Shown here: positions 8,913-18,200 of the stretch, piece by piece | How the letters are laid out: each line of letters starts with the position of its first letter | How positions within the stretch are numbered: the stretch's first letter is position 1 | From: Deltaproteobacteria bacterium | Lineage (GTDB): Bacteria > Desulfobacterota > B13-G15 > RBG-16-54-18 | NCBI GenBank assembly: GCA_016927065.1 | Contig: JAFGNJ010000024.1 | Span: forward strand, 1-64,000 | DNA length: 64,000 nucleotides | Direction: 5' to 3' | Notes under the pieces: generated by a model | The model's input: only the letters and a program-made list of their open reading frames with translations | Database searches by the model: none | Told to the model about the DNA's origin: nothing | Made by a program: the position numbers and the translations under genes

Positions 8913-10055
8913 ATGCATTCGAGGCGTCCCAAAATACTCTTAGTAGATAATGATGAGGCAGTAATTTCCGGTGTCAGGGATTGCCTGGCTTCTTATGCCG
9001 ATTGTATCAGTGCTACCAGCTATGATGAGGCCATCTCCTCGTTGGAGCAGGAAGCGGGAATCGCTTTGGTCATCTCCGACATCAGGATGCCGGGCAGAGA
9101 TGGATTTGATCTGCTGATGTGGCTCCGCGAAAACCGTCCGAAGGTAAAGGTGATTATGACCACGGCCTATGGTTCTCCTCTGGTTAGGTCCCTTGCTAAA
9201 CAAAAAGGGGCCGTGATGTACTTGGAAAAGCCCTTGGATCTTAAGCAACTGCGTGATACGGTGCAAGTGATCTTGGAGCGCAAGGGATTCTCCGTAGACA
9301 TCCAGAATATGGAGTTTACCGATTTGCTCCAATTTCTCTCATTTGCCGGTAGGGCGGTAAAGGTGCTGGTGACCGATAACATAGGGGAAGAGGGTGAGAT
9401 CGGGCTAAAGGGAGATACGGTTCTGTGGGTGCGGTCGCGATCACGGGAAGGAGAAGAGGCTTTTTTTGAGATTCTAACGTGGGAAGGGGGCGGGTTTGAA
9501 ATACAACCGCTCAGTGAGGAGGAGAAGCAGAGAAGGGAAGAGGTAAGTTCCCTCTCTTACCTCCTACTCGAAGGGGCACGAAGGAAGGATGAAGATCGTC
9601 TGTCGCAAGCAAAAGAGGAGCCAGTGGGGGATGAGGAGAAGACAAAGCCTCCTGGCCCTCAAAAAAGTACGAGAAGGATCAGTTCTATCAATGGTATTGT
9701 AGAGGAATTGGTGCGTGAAGTTCCAGATTTGATCGCGGCAGAAATAGTCAATATCGATGATGGAACCCCTCTTGTTGCTACAGTGTATGATTCAACCCTC
9801 GATCCCGATATGCTTGCTGCTTATTACGCCGAGGTGCTAAAGGCCCATGAGAAGGCCCTCGATGCCTTGAAGAAGGCGAGTAAGCTTGAGGAAATTCTCG
9901 TAACTACCGATGCGTTTTATATCATCATAAGGATATTGCCGGGCACTCGTTTCTATGTGAGCCTGACTATGGCACGAAAGGGTAATGTAGGGATGGCGAG
10001 GATGGTCATGAAGCGATATGAAGAGAGATTCGTTGAGGCCGTACCGTCTGATTAA
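8913..10055 (+). CDS. Response regulator: receiver + DUF4388 + C-terminal domain (paralog of 7008..8117)
   Basis: ILLVDNDEAVISGVRDCL...ISDIRMPGRDGFDLLMWLRENRP...LEKPLDLKQL; MEFTDLLQFLSFAGRAVKVLV. Confidence 0.85.
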   Translation: MHSRRPKILLVDNDEAVISGVRDCLASYADCISATSYDEAISSLEQEAGIALVISDIRMPGRDGFDLLMWLRENRPKVKVIMTTAYGSPLVRSLAKQKGAVMYLEKPLDLKQLRDTVQVILERKGFSVDIQNMEFTDLLQFLSFAGRAVKVLVTDNIGEEGEIGLKGDTVLWVRSRSREGEEAFFEILTWEGGGFEIQPLSEEEKQRREEVSSLSYLLLEGARRKDEDRLSQAKEEPVGDEEKTKPPGPQKSTRRISSINGIVEELVREVPDLIAAEIVNIDDGTPLVATVYDSTLDPDMLAAYYAEVLKAHEKALDALKKASKLEEILVTTDAFYIIIRILPGTRFYVSLTMARKGNVGMARMVMKRYEERFVEAVPSD

Positions 10056-10357
10056 GAAACCATTGCCATCCAGACGCTCACAGGATACGTGGAAGCTGCC
10101 ATCCTTTTACAGATAACCTTATTGTCACCCTATCTGTGGCAAGCAAGATAAGGCTTCGGAGGGGCACGTGATAGTTTTTCGAAGGTTCTATTCCGACTCA
10201 TAGTCGTCTCGACGGGATTTGATTGATATCAGCTGGATTGGGGACCCTTGAGATGGATGATTACCGTGTCATCGGTCAATGGTTACCGAGAAGGCCGCAT
10301 CTTGACAGCCCTCCGGTCATTTATCATAATGACGGTGAGAAGAGAAAGGGGGATTCG

Positions 10358-10942
10358 TTGAAGGAAAAAATATTGCATCTGGCACAAGAGGGTTTGCAGG
10401 TAAAGGAGCGCTTTTTCCAGGACAATGTTGATACCATCGTGGAGATAATCAATTGTATAACGGATGCCCTCCGTCAGGGCAACAAGATTCTTATCTTTGG
10501 CAACGGCGGCAGCGCCGCCGATGCCCAACATATCGCCGCAGAGTTCATCAGCCGCTTTCTCTTCGATAGGGCTCCTCTGCCGGCTATCGCCCTGACCACC
10601 GATACCTCCATCTTGACCAGCATCAGCAACGATGCGGATTTTTCCCACATCTTCTCCCGGCAGATCGAAGCCCTTGGCAACAAGGGGGATATCGCCTGGG
10701 GGATTACTACCAGTGGCACGTCACCTAATGTGATCGAGGGATTTTGCATGGCCAAGGAAAAGGGAATGACAACCGTTGCCTTTACCGGCAAGGATGGTGG
10801 GGAGGCCTTGAGGGTGGCAGATTATGGCCTCAACGTCAACTCCTCTAGCACCCCCCGAATTCAAGAGGCCCATATCACCGCGGGTCATATCATATGCGAA
10901 CTAGTGGAAAGGGGACTTTTCCCTCAAGGAGGCCGGCGATGA
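10358..10942 (+). CDS. gmhA: Phosphoheptose isomerase (SIS domain)
   Basis: IFGNGGSAADAQHIAAEFISRF, ALTTDTSILTSISND, GITTSGTSPNVIEG, VAFTGKDGG; TTG start after AAAGGGGGA. Confidence 0.9.
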   Translation: MKEKILHLAQEGLQVKERFFQDNVDTIVEIINCITDALRQGNKILIFGNGGSAADAQHIAAEFISRFLFDRAPLPAIALTTDTSILTSISNDADFSHIFSRQIEALGNKGDIAWGITTSGTSPNVIEGFCMAKEKGMTTVAFTGKDGGEALRVADYGLNVNSSSTPRIQEAHITAGHIICELVERGLFPQGGRR

Positions 10943-11901
10943 AGCGAAGGTCTAACTGGCAACCATTGGACCTCACGGTGATACAGACTTCTTCTCTCCG
11001 CAAGAGAAAGAGCAAGGTCGATGTTTCGCATTTCGCCTCGCCGGTTCTTTCTGGGTCATCCTTTCAAAGGTTTATTCAATCCCTCCCGCGGATTTTAGCG
11101 GCCGGGGATTTCACGGAGGTTGTCTCACGCATCGTCACGGCAGTTAAAAGTGATCAAATGGTCCTGTGGGGGATGGGGGCCCATCCCATCAAGGTGGGTC
11201 TGAATCCAGTTATTATTAATCTCATGGAGCGGGGTGTGATCAAGGGATTGGCTATGAACGGTGCGGGCATCGTACACGATGTGGAGATCGCCATGGCGGG
11301 GAAGACCTCTGAGGAGGTGGAAGAGGGGTTGGGTGAGGGGGCCTTCGGGGTAACCAAAGAGACGGCCGAGTTTATCAACGGCGCCCTGAAGGCGGGTTAC
11401 AATGCGGGCTGGGGTTTCGGTGAGGCCGTGGGGAAGGCCCTGAACGAAGAAGAATTACCTCATAAGAAAATGAGCATCGGTGCCGCGGCCTGTCGATTGG
11501 ATATCCCCCTGACCGTTCATGTAGCCATCGGCACTGACGTCATCCATATTCACCCTTCCACGGATGGTTCCATTATTGGGGAAATGACCTACCGCGATTT
11601 TCGGCTCTTCGCCTCCCTGGTGGCCTCGTTACAAAAAGGGATCTATATCAATGTGGGATCAGCGGTGATTTTACCCGAGGTCTTTCTCAAGGCCCTCAGT
11701 GCGGCGAGGAATCTGGGGCATAGAGTGGAGGACTTTGTCACCCTCAACATGGACTTTATCCAGCACTACCGCCCTACACAAAACGTCGTCCGTAGACCCA
11801 CGGCCAAAGGTGGGAAGGGCTTTGCCCTGACCGGTCACCACGAGATTATGGTCCCCCTGTTGGCCGCCGCAATTTTAGAAGGATTGGAAGATACGGCTTA
11901 A
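10939..11901 (+). CDS. Deoxyhypusine synthase-like / conserved hypothetical protein
   Basis: GMGAHPIKVGLNPVIINLMERGVIKGLAMNGAGIVHDVEIA...; ATGA overlap with gmhA stop. Family name by recollection only. Confidence 0.55.
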   Translation: MKRRSNWQPLDLTVIQTSSLRKRKSKVDVSHFASPVLSGSSFQRFIQSLPRILAAGDFTEVVSRIVTAVKSDQMVLWGMGAHPIKVGLNPVIINLMERGVIKGLAMNGAGIVHDVEIAMAGKTSEEVEEGLGEGAFGVTKETAEFINGALKAGYNAGWGFGEAVGKALNEEELPHKKMSIGAAACRLDIPLTVHVAIGTDVIHIHPSTDGSIIGEMTYRDFRLFASLVASLQKGIYINVGSAVILPEVFLKALSAARNLGHRVEDFVTLNMDFIQHYRPTQNVVRRPTAKGGKGFALTGHHEIMVPLLAAAILEGLEDTA

Positions 11902-11991
11902 CAGGCATTCTTTTCCTCCTCCATCCCCTTGAAAAATAAGGATGGAGTTATATATTGTAATAAAGTATATTTTTAGTGAAAGGTGAAATTG

Positions 11992-12081
11992 ATGAAGGCC
12001 CTTATCTGGATTATCGTGATCGTGGCACTATGGTTTATCATGAATAAATTCATCCTCCCCAAATTGGGGATGGATACCTGA
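11992..12081 (+). CDS. 29-aa single-TM small protein
   Basis: MKALIWIIVIVALWFIMNKFILPKLGMDT*, SD AAAGGTG; below the ORF-track length cutoff. Confidence 0.5.
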   Translation: MKALIWIIVIVALWFIMNKFILPKLGMDT

Positions 12082-12157
12082 ATGAGCAAAAGTTGCCGGA
12101 TCGAGGATCGATCCGCAGAAGCCGGCGAAACGGAAAGAAAAAGCTAGGTTGGAGGTC

Positions 12158-12361
12158 ATGAGGAGACCCAGTGTACCCTCGCACAAGGTAAAACTGCACT
12201 GTAAAAAGTTTGACCAATGGGTGGACGAGGAAGAGGCGACATGTACAAAGCCGGATGATTATTGTGAATTTAGGGAAAGATGTGCTATATATTTTTTGAT
12301 GACCGAACGTGATAGAGAAATGAAAAAGAACGCAAAGGAGAAACAGCATGCCTCTGTATGA
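12158..12361 (+). CDS. Conserved hypothetical Cys-containing protein
   Basis: KLHCKKFDQWVDEEEATCTKPDDYCEFRERCAIYFL; overlaps start of FmdB-like ORF. Confidence 0.55.
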   Translation: MRRPSVPSHKVKLHCKKFDQWVDEEEATCTKPDDYCEFRERCAIYFLMTERDREMKKNAKEKQHASV

Positions 12362-12551
12362 ATACCGATGTCAGGCCTGCGGCGATACCTTTGAGACCAT
12401 CAGGGGACTCAGTGATAAGGATGTGGATGTAGTGTGCCCGAAATGCGGCGAGAAAAAGGCGGAAAAACTCATGTCTGCCTGCACCTGCACGGTAAAAGGC
12501 ACGTCATCCAGTTCATCGACGAGCTCATGCGGATCAGGCAGGTTTACCTGA
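12348..12551 (+). CDS. FmdB-family zinc ribbon protein
   Basis: MPLYEYRCQACGDTFETIRGLSDKDVDVVCPKCGEKKAEKLMS, typical FmdB N-terminus; Ser/Cys tail. Confidence 0.92.
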   Translation: MPLYEYRCQACGDTFETIRGLSDKDVDVVCPKCGEKKAEKLMSACTCTVKGTSSSSSTSSCGSGRFT

Positions 12552-12686
12552 GGCACGTAGATGGCGATGGTCCATCGCCGTGAACAAATCTGTAACCGGG
12601 TAGGTTGCATCAGCGGTGATAAGCACATCTTATGGTGTGGAGTTTTGGATGAGGATATAAAGAATAAAAGGAAACCGGAGTAGTTT

Positions 12687-13406
12687 TTACTCTTCTTTTC
12701 CCCCTAATTCTTTTAATCGGGTCTTTGCCGCCGTTCCCCACGGCGGCGGAATTTCTTCTTTGAGCGATTCTTGGTAGGCCTCAATGGCTTTATTCTTCTC
12801 CCCTAGTTTTTCCCAGCACATACCCATATTAAATAAGGCATAGGGTTTCAGCCACTCGTCTTGTGAGTCGAGAAGTTGCTGGAAGTAGTTTATGGATTGT
12901 TGATATTCTTCCTTTGCCCAATATGCGTGGGCCAGGGCGTTGAGGGCAATGACCTTTAGGGTGGGCTGCGATGACTTCTTTAATAAGAACCCCAACAAGG
13001 AAGACCTCAATGATCTCTTTAAAAAGAGATCGAAATCCATGATGGCGTTATCATAGTCTTTTTGGAGCATATAGCTCCTTCCCCGATAGAGGAGGGCTAC
13101 TTTACCGGCCGTTGTTTTTGAGTAGTCATTGACCAATTCCGAGAATATGGGGAGGGCTTCCGTACGTGTTTCCTCCTGCTGATAGAGGTTGATCCCCCTG
13201 CCCAAGAGAGTAAAGGCCATCTCTTCCCTGATAGTTTGGTCCTGGCGCCATAGAAAAAGAGCCACGATAATCGCTGCTATGAGCACAACACCCAGCACTA
13301 TGTACCCGATGTGGGACATTACATAGGCCATAGCCTGGGAACCCCAGGTAATAAATTCGTCTGGCCTTTTTAGTGTCTTTTTTGTGAGTTTCCTTCTGGC
13401 GACCAT
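12687..13406 (-). CDS. Membrane-anchored tetratricopeptide repeat protein
   Basis: One TM (GYIVLGVVLIAAIIVALFLW) and TPR-like repeats (YALFNMGMCWEKLGEKNKAIEAYQESL). Confidence 0.8.
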   Translation of the reverse strand: MVARRKLTKKTLKRPDEFITWGSQAMAYVMSHIGYIVLGVVLIAAIIVALFLWRQDQTIREEMAFTLLGRGINLYQQEETRTEALPIFSELVNDYSKTTAGKVALLYRGRSYMLQKDYDNAIMDFDLFLKRSLRSSLLGFLLKKSSQPTLKVIALNALAHAYWAKEEYQQSINYFQQLLDSQDEWLKPYALFNMGMCWEKLGEKNKAIEAYQESLKEEIPPPWGTAAKTRLKELGGKEE

Positions 13407-13559
13407 TGCTTGTCCTTAATCTGTTGCCCATTTTTATATCCTCTCACGCCCTCTTTGTCAACGCATTTTACACCCGGAGTTTCCTGAGTTTTATGTCTGG
13501 TGAGGATTTTTCTCCGTTTCTGAGGAAAACCGTTCTCCCGGAATGTTGTCACCTGCAAA

Positions 13560-13613
13560 CCACAAATCCCCCCCTTACCCCCCTTTAGCAAAGGGGGGAT
13601 GGGGGGATTTGCA
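13560..13613. repeat. Intergenic C/G-rich palindromic repeat, copy 1
   Basis: CAAATCCCCCCCTTACCCCCCTTTAGCAAAGGGGGGATGGGGGGATTTG; second copy at 25355-25404. Confidence 0.75.
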
Positions 13614-13903
13614 ACCTATCTTCTCCATGATGTTTAAATCACTCTGGTGAAACGCAAAAAAGGGGGATTCCAGATAGTCATATCCTCAAAACAAATCGAT
13701 ATTGTTACACAATAATGATTTCAGTATTAAAAACTCAGGAAACTCCAGATTTTACACCGATGCGTATGCATACGATGGGATTAATGTGATGACAAATTTT
13801 AATCGATAGATGACAAAGAACGTCACCTGTTTCACTTTGGACCTCCCTGATGCTAGAAGAACAGGATTTTTGCAGGTTTTTAGGATAAAAAATAAAGATT
13901 TTT

Positions 13904-13919
13904 TGGCAAATAAATTGCA
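13904..13919 (+). promoter_or_regulatory. sigma-54 promoter candidate
   Basis: TGGCAAATAAATTGCA, GG-N10-GC with TTGCA; ~40 nt upstream of ATG 13961. Confidence 0.7.
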
Positions 13920-13960
13920 TGAGTTCTCATAGAGGTCTTTTTCGGGGTAGGTATTGAGAA

Positions 13961-15040
13961 ATGGTGATGGTTAACCAAGCAGAAGAAAAGATTGTTTGTC
14001 CTGTAAGCGGCACGTTTCCGCACGGTCCGTGCACCTATGCCGAAATATTAGAACATCTAGATTTAGGAATTATTGTACTTGACACAAATAATGAAGAAGT
14101 AATTTTCCATAATATGGCGTTTGAAACTATGCTTGAGGGGTCAGATGAGCCTATCGATTATAATTCCATCAGTACTTTGTTCCTGCAGGATATGGGGAAG
14201 GGAAATGTTTCTGATGCTTTTGGCAAGGCTCAAGCGCTTCATTATAAGAATAAGCTTTTAGGTTATACCGCCTATTTCATGTCGCATGGCTTCATCGTGA
14301 TACTTATTCGTGACATTACAGAGAGTGCGAGGCTTGAATCTATAGCTGAGGCAGTCAATGCGATGGAAAACATTACCTACATCTTCTCCGGCATCAGACA
14401 CGAGTTAGGAAATCCCATTAATTCTATTAAGATGACCTTGAGTGTCCTCAAAAAAAATCTGGGCAGATATTCTCGGAATACCGTTCACCAATACGTGGAT
14501 CGGACTCTTGCGGAGATAACGAGGGTTGAATATCTCTTGAAATCCCTAAAGAGTTTCAGCATGTTTGAGAATCCAAGTATCCAGAATATAGATCTGTCTG
14601 AATTTATGGATCTCTTTCAGGCTCTTGTTGGAAAAGATTTAGAAAAGAACGGAATAACAATAGAAGTCATATTATCTCTCAATGCGCAATGGGTGCGCGC
14701 GGATCCAAGGGCGCTTCAGCAGGTTATGTTAAACCTCATTGCCAATGCTGCTGATTCTCTCGAAGGTAGAGAGGATCCTACTATCACAATTACCACGCAG
14801 AAGAAAAACAATTTTATATGGCTATGCGTTGAGGATAATGGCGTCGGTATCCCCGCTGATGACCAGAAGAATCTCTTTAAACCTTTTTACACGACGAAAT
14901 CAAACGGAACGGGGCTTGGCCTGGCGATAGCGAAGAAAATGCTGGCCAAGATGAATAGCAGGATAGGGATTGAAAGCCGTGAAGAGGTAGGGACAAAAGT
15001 AACCATATCTATCCCAGAGGGACGCAGAAAAGATGCGTAA
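13961..15040 (+). CDS. PAS-domain sensor histidine kinase
   Basis: H-box IRHELGNPINSIKMTLSVL; N-box NLIANAADSLEG; G boxes VEDNGVGIP, GTGLGLAIAKKML. Confidence 0.92.
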   Translation: MVMVNQAEEKIVCPVSGTFPHGPCTYAEILEHLDLGIIVLDTNNEEVIFHNMAFETMLEGSDEPIDYNSISTLFLQDMGKGNVSDAFGKAQALHYKNKLLGYTAYFMSHGFIVILIRDITESARLESIAEAVNAMENITYIFSGIRHELGNPINSIKMTLSVLKKNLGRYSRNTVHQYVDRTLAEITRVEYLLKSLKSFSMFENPSIQNIDLSEFMDLFQALVGKDLEKNGITIEVILSLNAQWVRADPRALQQVMLNLIANAADSLEGREDPTITITTQKKNNFIWLCVEDNGVGIPADDQKNLFKPFYTTKSNGTGLGLAIAKKMLAKMNSRIGIESREEVGTKVTISIPEGRRKDA

Positions 15041-16412
15041 TCCTGCAAGAAACATTTTGATTATCGATGATGATAAAGGATTGTGCGATACACTCTCCGA
15101 TTACTTCGTCGGCGAAAAACGGAATGTTTTTACAGCGCATACAGGAGGTGAAGGGCTTTCCATCTGTTCACAGCAAAAGGTCGATGTGGTTTTGTTGGAT
15201 CAGAAGCTTCCTGACGTGGAAGGCGTATCCCTCTGCCCGACAATCTTACAGCACCATGAGCAGACCAAAATAATATTCATGACAGCATATCCCAGTTTCG
15301 AAAATGCGGTGGAAGCCGTAAAGATGGGAGCCTACGATTACCTTTCGAAGCCTTTTGAGCTGGAAGAGCTGGAGCTTACTATTGAACGGGCGTTGCGGAC
15401 TTTGGAATTGGAGGGGATAGAACAGCTTCAAAGTTATAAACATGATAAAGAGAATGAGGAGACGGTTTTGGTTTGTGATAAGGGGGGATTGGCAGAAACC
15501 ATGACGTTAGTAGATGTTGCGGCCACTGAGAATGCCCCGGTTTTAATCACGGGAGAAACGGGCACCGGCAAGAGTGTGGTAGCGCGTATTATACATTTCA
15601 AGAGTTCCGCTCACAAAAAGGCATTTCTTTGCATAAACTGTGCTGCTTTTCCGGAGAACCTCGTTGAGGCGGAACTCTTCGGTTACGAAAAGGGGGCCTT
15701 CACGGGGGCCGTGACTGCACGAAAAGGTATCTTTGAGCTGGCAGAGGGGGGAACCCTCTTTTTAGACGAAATAGGGGCGATGCCCCTTCACCTCCAGTCA
15801 AAGCTCTTGGGTGTTTTAGAGGAGAAGAAGATACGGAGGATCGGAGGTGAATCCATAAAACCGGTTGATGTACGGATTATCGCTGCCTCTAATACCGATT
15901 TAGAAAGTGCGGTAAAGAACAAGTTGTTTCGGGAAGACCTTTATTATCGCCTTAGTGTCATAAGAATCCATATCCCTCCTTTGCGAGAGCGGAGCGAGGA
16001 TATAGTGGAATTGTGTGATTATTTCATCCGCACGATGGCCAAGGGGCGTGAAGTTACCCTTCCAGATTCAGAGGTGAAAAAGTTGATGGAATACGAATGG
16101 CCGGGTAATGTGAGGGAGCTTAAAAACCTCATGGAGAGATCCCTCATCCTTCAGAGGGAATCTGTGCTGAAGCCTTCGGAATTTTTGAGGGGAAATGGTA
16201 CGGTTACTGCTACTTCAGCCTTTTCCGTGCCCGGCGGTAATGGGATTATCCCCTTAGAGGAAGTTGAGAAAGACTACATACGACACGTGCTCGGTCGATT
16301 CTCAGGCAATTATACCCACACCGCCAAGGCCCTCGGGATATCCCTCTCCACCCTGAAGCGAAAGCTCAGAAGTTATGGTCGCATTTCTCATCAAACCAAA
16401 ATAAGTCACTAG
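15033..16412 (+). CDS. sigma-54-dependent response regulator (NtrC family)
   Basis: Receiver + AAA+: GETGTGKSVVARIIH, ELFGYEKGAFTGA, EGGTLFLDEIGAMP; C-terminal Fis HTH. Confidence 0.95.
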   Translation: MRNPARNILIIDDDKGLCDTLSDYFVGEKRNVFTAHTGGEGLSICSQQKVDVVLLDQKLPDVEGVSLCPTILQHHEQTKIIFMTAYPSFENAVEAVKMGAYDYLSKPFELEELELTIERALRTLELEGIEQLQSYKHDKENEETVLVCDKGGLAETMTLVDVAATENAPVLITGETGTGKSVVARIIHFKSSAHKKAFLCINCAAFPENLVEAELFGYEKGAFTGAVTARKGIFELAEGGTLFLDEIGAMPLHLQSKLLGVLEEKKIRRIGGESIKPVDVRIIAASNTDLESAVKNKLFREDLYYRLSVIRIHIPPLRERSEDIVELCDYFIRTMAKGREVTLPDSEVKKLMEYEWPGNVRELKNLMERSLILQRESVLKPSEFLRGNGTVTATSAFSVPGGNGIIPLEEVEKDYIRHVLGRFSGNYTHTAKALGISLSTLKRKLRSYGRISHQTKISH

Positions 16413-16510
16413 GTCATAATGAACCATCCAAAATGATGTATTTCAACGTTATTTCTTAGGGCGTACCGTATAACCTATTAATTTTACACACCATTTCTAA
16501 CAGAGCTTTG

Positions 16511-16526
16511 TGGCATAGTATTTGCT
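16511..16526 (+). promoter_or_regulatory. sigma-54 promoter candidate at the start codon of the downstream gene
   Basis: TGGCATAGTATTTGCT, GG-N10-GC with TTGCT. Confidence 0.7.
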
Positions 16527-16531
16527 GCTAT

Positions 16532-17614
16532 ATGGTCGTGAAGAATATATTAATAGTCGATGACGAAAAACCTTTTCTTTTAAGCCTTACTGACGGTCTT
16601 GCTGCGTATGCCGAGGAGTTTACGGTCGTCACCGCCTTGAACGGGAAGGAAGCTATAAAGGTCTTGGATTCCAGTGAAATTGATCTCGTAGTGACGGATT
16701 TAAGAATGCCTACGATGGATGGTTTTGAATTGTTGGCCCATATGAGTAGTAATTATCCGGGTATTCCGGTTATTGTGATGACCGCCTATGGTACCCCTGC
16801 AATAGAGGAGAGGCTTCAAAAAATGGGAACCTTTCAATACCTGGAGAAGCCGTTGGATCTCAATATCTTGGCAGATAAAATTACGGATGCATTGGAGAGC
16901 AGTTCCTCTCCAGACCACTTACATGGAATTACTCTGGCTGCTTTTTTACAATTGCTTGAAATGGAGAGTAAGACGTGCACCCTTACGGTTCAATCACAAG
17001 ACAAAGAGGGATGTCTCTATTTTGTAAAGGGTGAGTTGATGCAAGCTGAGACAGGGAAAGTGAAGGGTGATGAGGCAGCCCTGGATATCGTAGCATGGGA
17101 AAACGTCGCGATAGAGATACAGTACGTGTGCACTGTTAAGAAAAAAGGCATAGGGATGCCCCTGGCCGAAATATTAATGGAGGGTTTTAGATTAAAGGAT
17201 GAAAAAAATGAAAAAGAAAGTGTAGCAGAAAAGGAGGAGAAAATGGACGTAAAGAAATTAAACGGGATCATCAAAGAGATTAAGGAGGACCTCGGTGAAG
17301 CCCTTATATCGACAGATATTTGGGCCACTGCTGATGGTCAGACTCTCGCAGGTTTTAATTCCAACGCAAAGGCGGCAGCCCTTCTGAATCGGGTTGGCCA
17401 ACAGTTCATCGACGCGATTACCGGTGCCAAATTTCACGCGCTTGACAAATATTATATCTTAGATCTCCAGGATAACAAGCTGGTTATCTGTCTTATGTTT
17501 CCCGACTATTGGTGGGGGATGCTGCTGGATTCTGACAAGGTCCAATTGGGGCTTCTCTTGAATGTAGTTGTTCCGAAAGCAATGGATGGTTTTAACACAG
17601 CAGTATCAGCATAA
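16532..17614 (+). CDS. Response regulator: receiver + DUF4388-like + roadblock-like C-terminal domain
   Basis: ILIVDDEKPFLLSLTDGL...VVTDLRMPTMDGFELLAHM...; C-terminal MDVKKLNGIIKEIKEDLGEALISTDIWATADGQTLAGFN is paralogous to the 17829 gene. Start ATG 16532 or GTG 16538. Confidence 0.82.
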   Translation: MVVKNILIVDDEKPFLLSLTDGLAAYAEEFTVVTALNGKEAIKVLDSSEIDLVVTDLRMPTMDGFELLAHMSSNYPGIPVIVMTAYGTPAIEERLQKMGTFQYLEKPLDLNILADKITDALESSSSPDHLHGITLAAFLQLLEMESKTCTLTVQSQDKEGCLYFVKGELMQAETGKVKGDEAALDIVAWENVAIEIQYVCTVKKKGIGMPLAEILMEGFRLKDEKNEKESVAEKEEKMDVKKLNGIIKEIKEDLGEALISTDIWATADGQTLAGFNSNAKAAALLNRVGQQFIDAITGAKFHALDKYYILDLQDNKLVICLMFPDYWWGMLLDSDKVQLGLLLNVVVPKAMDGFNTAVSA

Positions 17615-17828
17615 CATAAGAAGACGCGTGGTTGCCCGTGACCAGTGACAACCATGAAAAAATACCATTCACTGATATGAGGGAACATATGGCGAGTTTC
17701 TCGCGAGCATGGGCGCGAAGAACACTGGAAGCGGAGATAACGGAAGCCTTTTATGCGCACCATTACTGATGGCGGTTGTCGTCAGGTCCATGATCAAAAG
17801 GATTTTTTAATTAAGAAAGGAGAACACA

Positions 17829-18200
17829 ATGGATATAAAAAAGTTAAACGAGATCCTTGAGAAGGTAAAAAAAGAGTTGGGGGATGGTCTGCTCGGGACA
17901 GACATATGGGTTGCAGCCGACGGTCAGGCCATTGCCGGTGTTAACCCCAATCCAAAGGCGAGCGCCCTTATGAACCGCATGGTGAATATTACCAATGAGG
18001 CGCTCAAAGATGCAAAATTCCCTCTTTTGGGCAAGTATTTTTTGCATCACCTTGAGGGTGAACATATTGGGATGACTACACTCATCGGCGATTATCGATG
18101 GGGAATGCTGGTTGACGGCACGAAGGCTCAGCTTGGTCTTTTGTTGAACGTTGTCGTCCCCGAGACTATGGAAGCTATCAAAGAGGTCGTGTCCGCATAA
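17829..18200 (+). CDS. Roadblock-like small protein, paralog of C-terminus of 16532..17614
   Basis: MDIKKLNEILEKVKKELGDGLLGTDIWVAADGQAIAGVNPNPKASALMNRM...; SD AAGGAGAACACA. Confidence 0.75.
   Translation: MDIKKLNEILEKVKKELGDGLLGTDIWVAADGQAIAGVNPNPKASALMNRMVNITNEALKDAKFPLLGKYFLHHLEGEHIGMTTLIGDYRWGMLVDGTKAQLGLLLNVVVPETMEAIKEVVSA

Noticed and set aside
10165-10185. GGGGCACGTGATAGTTTTTCG as sigma-54 site before gmhA
   Set aside because: No GC at the N10 spacing after GG.
17615-17828. Remnant gene between the two roadblock-like genes
   Set aside because: Short broken frames only; no similarity to the neighbours that I could read.
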